Source: Mesorhizobium loti | GTDB taxonomy: Bacteria; Pseudomonadota; Alphaproteobacteria; Rhizobiales; Rhizobiaceae | Reading direction: 5' to 3' | DNA: 64,000 bases | Assembly: GCF_003148495.1 (NCBI RefSeq) | Contig: NZ_QGGH01000001.1 | Span: 1,446,347 to 1,510,346 of the forward strand | In this document: one piece after another, positions 60,498 through 64,000 of the stretch | Layout: each line of letters opens with the position of its first letter | Numbering within the stretch: the first letter of the stretch is position 1 | Translations under genes and position numbers: made by a program | The notes under the pieces: model-generated | The model's input: the letters and a program-made list of their open reading frames with translations, nothing else | What the model was told of the DNA's origin: nothing | Database searches by the model: none

Positions 60498-62768
60498 ATG
60501 AATTTCGATCCACGTTTTTCCGGACGTAAATTCACTTCCGTCGGCACACGCCCGATCCGTCCCGACGGCGTCGACAAAGTGACGGGCCGCGCGCGCTACG
60601 GCGCGGACTTCAACATGGCCGGCCAGCTGGTCGGGCGCGTTTTGCGCAGCCCGCACGCCCACGCCAGGATCGTCAAGATCGACACGTCGAAGGCGGAGAA
60701 GCTCGCCGGCGTGAAGGCGGTGATCACCGCGGCCGACCTGCCGGACCTCACCAATGGCGATGCCGCCATGTACGACGTCCTCGACAACTGCATGGCGCGC
60801 ACGAAGGCGCTCTATGACGGCCACGCGGTGGCCGCGGTGGCGGCGGTCGACGCCCGCACGGCCAGGCAGGCGCTGAAGCTCATCGAGGTCGAGTACGAGC
60901 TTTTGCCGCATGTCACCGATGTCGACGAGGCGGCGAAGCACTCGGCGCCCTTGATCAATGATGCCATCTTCACCGAGGGTCTTGAGGAAAAGCCGGTAAA
61001 ACCCTCCAACGTCACCAAGCGCAGCCAGTTTGGCCATGGCGATGTCCATCAGGGTTTCGGGCACGCCGACTTCATCGTCGAGCGCTCCTTCAAGACCGAG
61101 CAGACGCACCAGGGCTATATCGAGCCGCATGCCTGCGTGGCGAATTTCAGTTCAGACGGCACCGCCGACCTTTGGGTCTGCACGCAGGGCCATTTCGTCT
61201 ACCGCCAGCACTGCGCCCAACTGCTTGGCATGGAAGCCTCGAAACTGCGCGTCACCTCGTCGGAGATCGGCGGCGGTTTTGGCGGCAAGACCCATGTCTG
61301 GGCCGAGCCAGTGGCGCTGGCGCTGTCGCGCAAGGCAGGCCGGCCGGTGAAGCTGGTGATGACCCGCGACGAGGTGTTCCGCGCCTCGGGCCCGACCAGC
61401 GCCACCTCGATCGACGTGAAGATCGGCGCCCGCAAGGACGGCACGATCACCGCCGCCGAAGCGACGCTGCGCTACAGCTGCGGCCCGTATGCCGGCTCCT
61501 GGGCCGAGATCGGCGCGATGACCGCGTTTGCCTGCTACAAGCTCGATAACGTCAAGACGGTCGGCTACGAAGTGCTGGTCAACCGGCCGAAGACGGCGGC
61601 CTATCGCGCGCCCTCGGCGCCGATGGCGGCGTTCGCGGTGGAAAGCGCCGTCGACGAGCTGGCCAAGATGATCGGCATGGACCCGGTCGACTTCCGCATC
61701 AGGAACGCCGCGCAGGAAGGCACAAGGTCCTCCTACGGCCCGGTCTACGGCCCGATCGGCATCGGCCCGACGCTCGAGGCGGTGAAGAGCCATCCGCACA
61801 TGAAGGCCCCGCTCGGCAAGAATCAGGGCCGCGGCATGGCTTGCGGCTTCTGGTTCAACTTCGGCGGCCAGACCTGCACCGACCTCAACATCGGCATGGA
61901 CGGCTCGGTCTCGCTTGCCGTCGGCACGGTGGACGTCGGTGGTTCGCGCGCGTCGCTGTCGCTGGTGGCGGCGGAGGAACTTGGCATCGCCTACGAGCAG
62001 GTCAAGGCGATCGTCGCCGACACCTCCAGCCTCGGCTACAACGACATGACGGACGGCAGCCGCGGCACCTTCTCGTCCTCCATGGCGACGATCTCGGCCG
62101 CCCGCAACGCGATCAAGATCCTGCGCGAGCGCGCCGCGCAGATGTGGGACATTGCCGTAGACGACGTGGTCTGGGAAAAGGGCCACGCGATTGCCAAGGG
62201 CGAGAAGCACGGCAATCTCGGCAAGCTGTCGCTGAAGGAGATCGCGGTGGAATCGGGCAAGACCGGTGGACCGATCGCCGGCCACAGCGAGCTCGTCGCC
62301 GATGGCGCCGGCGTCTCCTTCGCCACCCATATCTGCGATATCGAGGTCGATCCCGAGACCGGCGCCACCAGGGTCCTGCGCTACACGGTCGTGCAGGATG
62401 CCGGCAAGGCGGTGCACCCGACCTATGTCGAGGGACAGTACCAGGGTGGTGCCGCGCAAGGCATCGGCTGGGCGCTCAACGAGGAGTATATCTACGGCAA
62501 GGACGGGCGGCTGCAGAACCCGGGCTTCCTCGACTACCGCATCCCGGTCTGCTCGGACCTGCCGATGATCGACACGCAGATCCTAGAGATCCCCAACCCC
62601 AACCACCCTTATGGGGTGCGCGGTGTCGGCGAGACGTCGATCGTGCCGCCGCTGGCGGCGATCGCCAACGCCGTGTCGAACGCCGCGGGCGTGCGCATGA
62701 CGCATATCCCGATGTCGCCGCCGCGCATCCTGGCGGCGATCGAGGCGGAACGGGAATGGTCGAAGTAA
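60498..62768 (+). CDS. Molybdenum-binding subunit of a molybdenum hydroxylase (CoxL-like, non-CODH)
   Basis: Large subunit of 756 residues. Cofactor-binding parts are HAHARIVKIDTSKAEKL in the N-domain, EIGGGFGGKTHVWAEPVALA, AAYRAPSAPMAAFAVESAVDEL and the catalytic-Glu segment VRGVGETSIVPPLAAIANAV. The active-site loop is AYRAPSAPM rather than the AYRCSFR of form I CO dehydrogenase, so it is not a CODH but a hydroxylase of an unknown aldehyde, purine or aromatic substrate. It overlaps the following MoaD-like gene by 13 bp. Confidence 0.93.
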   Translation: MNFDPRFSGRKFTSVGTRPIRPDGVDKVTGRARYGADFNMAGQLVGRVLRSPHAHARIVKIDTSKAEKLAGVKAVITAADLPDLTNGDAAMYDVLDNCMARTKALYDGHAVAAVAAVDARTARQALKLIEVEYELLPHVTDVDEAAKHSAPLINDAIFTEGLEEKPVKPSNVTKRSQFGHGDVHQGFGHADFIVERSFKTEQTHQGYIEPHACVANFSSDGTADLWVCTQGHFVYRQHCAQLLGMEASKLRVTSSEIGGGFGGKTHVWAEPVALALSRKAGRPVKLVMTRDEVFRASGPTSATSIDVKIGARKDGTITAAEATLRYSCGPYAGSWAEIGAMTAFACYKLDNVKTVGYEVLVNRPKTAAYRAPSAPMAAFAVESAVDELAKMIGMDPVDFRIRNAAQEGTRSSYGPVYGPIGIGPTLEAVKSHPHMKAPLGKNQGRGMACGFWFNFGGQTCTDLNIGMDGSVSLAVGTVDVGGSRASLSLVAAEELGIAYEQVKAIVADTSSLGYNDMTDGSRGTFSSSMATISAARNAIKILRERAAQMWDIAVDDVVWEKGHAIAKGEKHGNLGKLSLKEIAVESGKTGGPIAGHSELVADGAGVSFATHICDIEVDPETGATRVLRYTVVQDAGKAVHPTYVEGQYQGGAAQGIGWALNEEYIYGKDGRLQNPGFLDYRIPVCSDLPMIDTQILEIPNPNHPYGVRGVGETSIVPPLAAIANAVSNAAGVRMTHIPMSPPRILAAIEAEREWSK

Positions 62769-63001
62769 CGCTCTGGGGCTCGCTTGGCGCGCTCGCCGGA
62801 GGCAACAGCAAGGTCGAGATCGAGGCCAAGGACATAAGGGAGCTGTTCAGGAAGCTGGCTGAACAGTATCCCGGCCTCGAGCCCTGGATCGATAAAGGCA
62901 TCGCCGTCGCCATCGACGGGACGATCTATCGGGATACGTGGTCAAAGAAGCTGCCGGAGGGGGCGGAGATTTTTCTCCTGCCGAGGCTGGCGGGTGGATA
63001 G
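62756..63001 (+). CDS. MoaD/ThiS-like sulfur-carrier protein
   Basis: Predicted 81-residue beta-grasp protein (MVEVTLWGSLGALAGG...). It has the MoaD/ThiS layout: strand, helix IRELFRKLAEQYPGLE, VAIDGTIYRD, then GAEIFLLPRLAGG with the C-terminal Gly-Gly that is thiocarboxylated. ATG 62756 lies within the large-subunit gene, so translation is coupled. A dedicated sulfur carrier would fit molybdopterin or sulfido-ligand supply to this hydroxylase. No MoaE or adenylating MoeB/ThiF gene is adjacent. Confidence 0.82.
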   Translation: MVEVTLWGSLGALAGGNSKVEIEAKDIRELFRKLAEQYPGLEPWIDKGIAVAIDGTIYRDTWSKKLPEGAEIFLLPRLAGG

Positions 63002-63005
63002 GCGC

Positions 63006-63116
63006 GCCATTGACGACGATATGCTCGATGCGACGGGACAGGCCGGGTTTCGGCAGACGGGCCGCGAGGCGGTTGGCCCCGCGGCGATGCTGAGGTCGCT
63101 CGTCGGTTTCCGGTGA
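63006..63116 (+). pseudogene. Remnant of a second sulfotransferase, C-terminal 36 codons
   Basis: The frame reads AIDDDMLDATGQAGFRQTGREAVGP... to LRSLVGFR and stop, against AIDDDVLDATGRPEFRKTCRQAAGAK... LRSLVGFW in the intact gene at 55822. I count 25 of 36 residues identical and about 83 of 111 bases; many differences are silent third positions. So the remnant derives from a once-functional paralogue, not a recent copy. It begins 5 bp after the MoaD-like stop and has no upstream part or start codon. Confidence 0.75.
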
Positions 63117-63136
63117 GGGTGGCCGGCAAGGACCGG

Positions 63137-63772
63137 TCAGCCAGCCGCCGCGATGCCGGCGTGGTGGCTGCCCAATTGCCAGAAGGGCAGGGGAAACCGG
63201 CCGTGCTGGACTTCGAGCAGGCGGAAGCCCGCCCCGCCGATCAGGCGCAGCGGATCGCGGTTGAGGTGGCAGCCGCCGGCGATCGATCCCCACAGCCGGT
63301 TCAGGCGCTCCTGCCACCTCCGGCAACGCGGTCCCTCGGCTTGGCCATGCTCGATGAAGATCAGCCGGCCCGTCGGCTTCAGGATGCGCCGGATTTCGCT
63401 CAGCGCGGCCTCGGGGTCCGGAATGGTGCAGAAGGCATAGGTGACGACCACCGTGTCGGCGAAGCCATCGGCCAAAGGCAGGCTCTCGCCGCTGGCCCGG
63501 ATGCATTCGACGGCGAAGGGCGCGGCGCGGCTCTTCGGTGCGGCGAGGCCGAGCATGGTGCCGTCGGGATCGACGCCGACCAGCCGCTCTACCCTGGCGG
63601 CGTCGTAATAGGGCAGGTTGAGGCCCGAGCCGAAGCCGACCTCGACGACGACACCTTGCGCCCTCGGGATGACGCGCCTGCGCATCTGTGCGAAGGCGCC
63701 GGCCGAACAGCCGGCATGGACGAAATAGGGGGCGACGCAGCGCGCATACCAGGAGAGGCAGGTCTGGCACAT
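63137..63772 (-). CDS. SAM-dependent methyltransferase
   Basis: Class I methyltransferase of 211 residues, with UbiE/phospholipid-methyltransferase-like features. Motif I is VVVEVGFGSGLNLPYY, the acidic loop follows as LVGVDPDGTML, then SLPLADGFADTVVVTYAFCTIP and RILKPTGRLIFIEHG. The N-terminus is Cys-containing (MCQTCLSWYARCVAPYF). The acceptor, a lipid, quinone or small molecule, cannot be told. It is convergent with the third hydroxylase operon; a sulfotransferase remnant lies between. Confidence 0.9.
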   Translation of the reverse strand: MCQTCLSWYARCVAPYFVHAGCSAGAFAQMRRRVIPRAQGVVVEVGFGSGLNLPYYDAARVERLVGVDPDGTMLGLAAPKSRAAPFAVECIRASGESLPLADGFADTVVVTYAFCTIPDPEAALSEIRRILKPTGRLIFIEHGQAEGPRCRRWQERLNRLWGSIAGGCHLNRDPLRLIGGAGFRLLEVQHGRFPLPFWQLGSHHAGIAAAG

Positions 63773-64000
63773 GGCTCAGCCTCCATGCCTGGCGGCAGGG
63801 GCGCCGGCAAACGGTTCTGCTGTGCGGTGGCTTGATGTATTGACCGGTGACATTTCTCGCTCCAAGGGAGTTGATCGGGCCGGATCGGCTCGAAACCGGG
63901 GATAGACGGCCGGCGTCCCCTCAACGTCCTCTCGAAACCCTTGCTCGGCCGCGTGCGGATCGATGGAGCTGATACAACTCCGACTTCTGGGTTTTCCGGA
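63773..64000. other. Right end of the window, no supported gene
   Basis: The last 228 bp contain no frame with a ribosome binding site or recognisable family. They probably hold the promoter of the methyltransferase gene and upstream sequence of whatever lies beyond the window. Confidence 0.4.

Noticed and set aside
60498..62768. Aerobic CO dehydrogenase large subunit
   Set aside because: The diagnostic AYRCSFR active-site loop is replaced by AYRAPSAPM.

Overview
The window is GC-rich, densely packed alphaproteobacterial DNA that reads like a chromosome or chromid of a rhizobial genus, most probably Mesorhizobium or a close relative. The evidence is a minCDE locus, the large number of ABC transporters and regulators, Omp25/31-type outer-membrane proteins, molybdenum hydroxylase operons, and palindromic intergenic repeats of the kind common in Rhizobiales. 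This genus call is inference from gene content; there is no rRNA or tRNA in the window.

Layout. 1-3.6 kb: the 3' part of minC, then minD and minE, then a large coiled-coil protein. 3.9-9.0 kb (minus strand): a cell-surface glycan operon of an acyltransferase, two family-2 glycosyltransferases and an ABC exporter. 9.6-19.1 kb: an OmpR/EnvZ-type two-component pair divergent from a Spy/CpxP-like periplasmic protein, followed by a complete tripartite RND efflux pump; a paired direct repeat between regulator and target is a likely operator. 19.25-20.3 kb: a PAS/HisKA_2 sensor kinase. 20.5-25.8 kb: a ROK regulator, an SsuABC-type ABC importer and a sulfatase, which looks like a scavenging unit for an organosulfur compound, possibly a sulfated sugar. 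25.9-33.9 kb: an RhtA-like exporter, a giant autotransporter with about 13 tandem repeats, a divergent AraC regulator, and two tandem outer-membrane barrel proteins.

34.0-41.8 kb (minus strand) holds two consecutive three-subunit molybdenum aldehyde-oxidoreductase operons of the PaoABC type, with a TetR regulator divergent from the second. 42.9-47.5 kb is a DeoR regulator with an RbsABC-like sugar importer. 47.6-54 kb is a set of small genes: oxidoreductases, a DUF899 protein, an unusual regulator with two DNA-binding domains, a beta-propeller protein, and an aldo/keto reductase. 54.3-56.6 kb has a HerA-like ATPase and a sulfotransferase. 56.7-59.0 kb looks like a rearranged patch: an unrecognised protein, a truncated QEGLA-type gene and an N-formylglutamate amidohydrolase. 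59.2-63.0 kb is a third molybdenum hydroxylase operon of a different subtype, which ends in a MoaD/ThiS-like protein. It is followed by a 111-bp remnant of a second sulfotransferase and a methyltransferase.

The most interesting points are the phased operator pair at 11.7 kb, the duplicated 51-bp leader in front of the dual-winged-helix regulator at 50.4/50.6 kb, the identical 31-bp leaders of the two PaoABC-type operons, the MoaD-like protein built into a hydroxylase operon, and the sulfotransferase remnant at 63.0 kb together with the truncated QEGLA gene at 57.7 kb, which mark past rearrangement. No mobile element, CRISPR array or phage gene was found.
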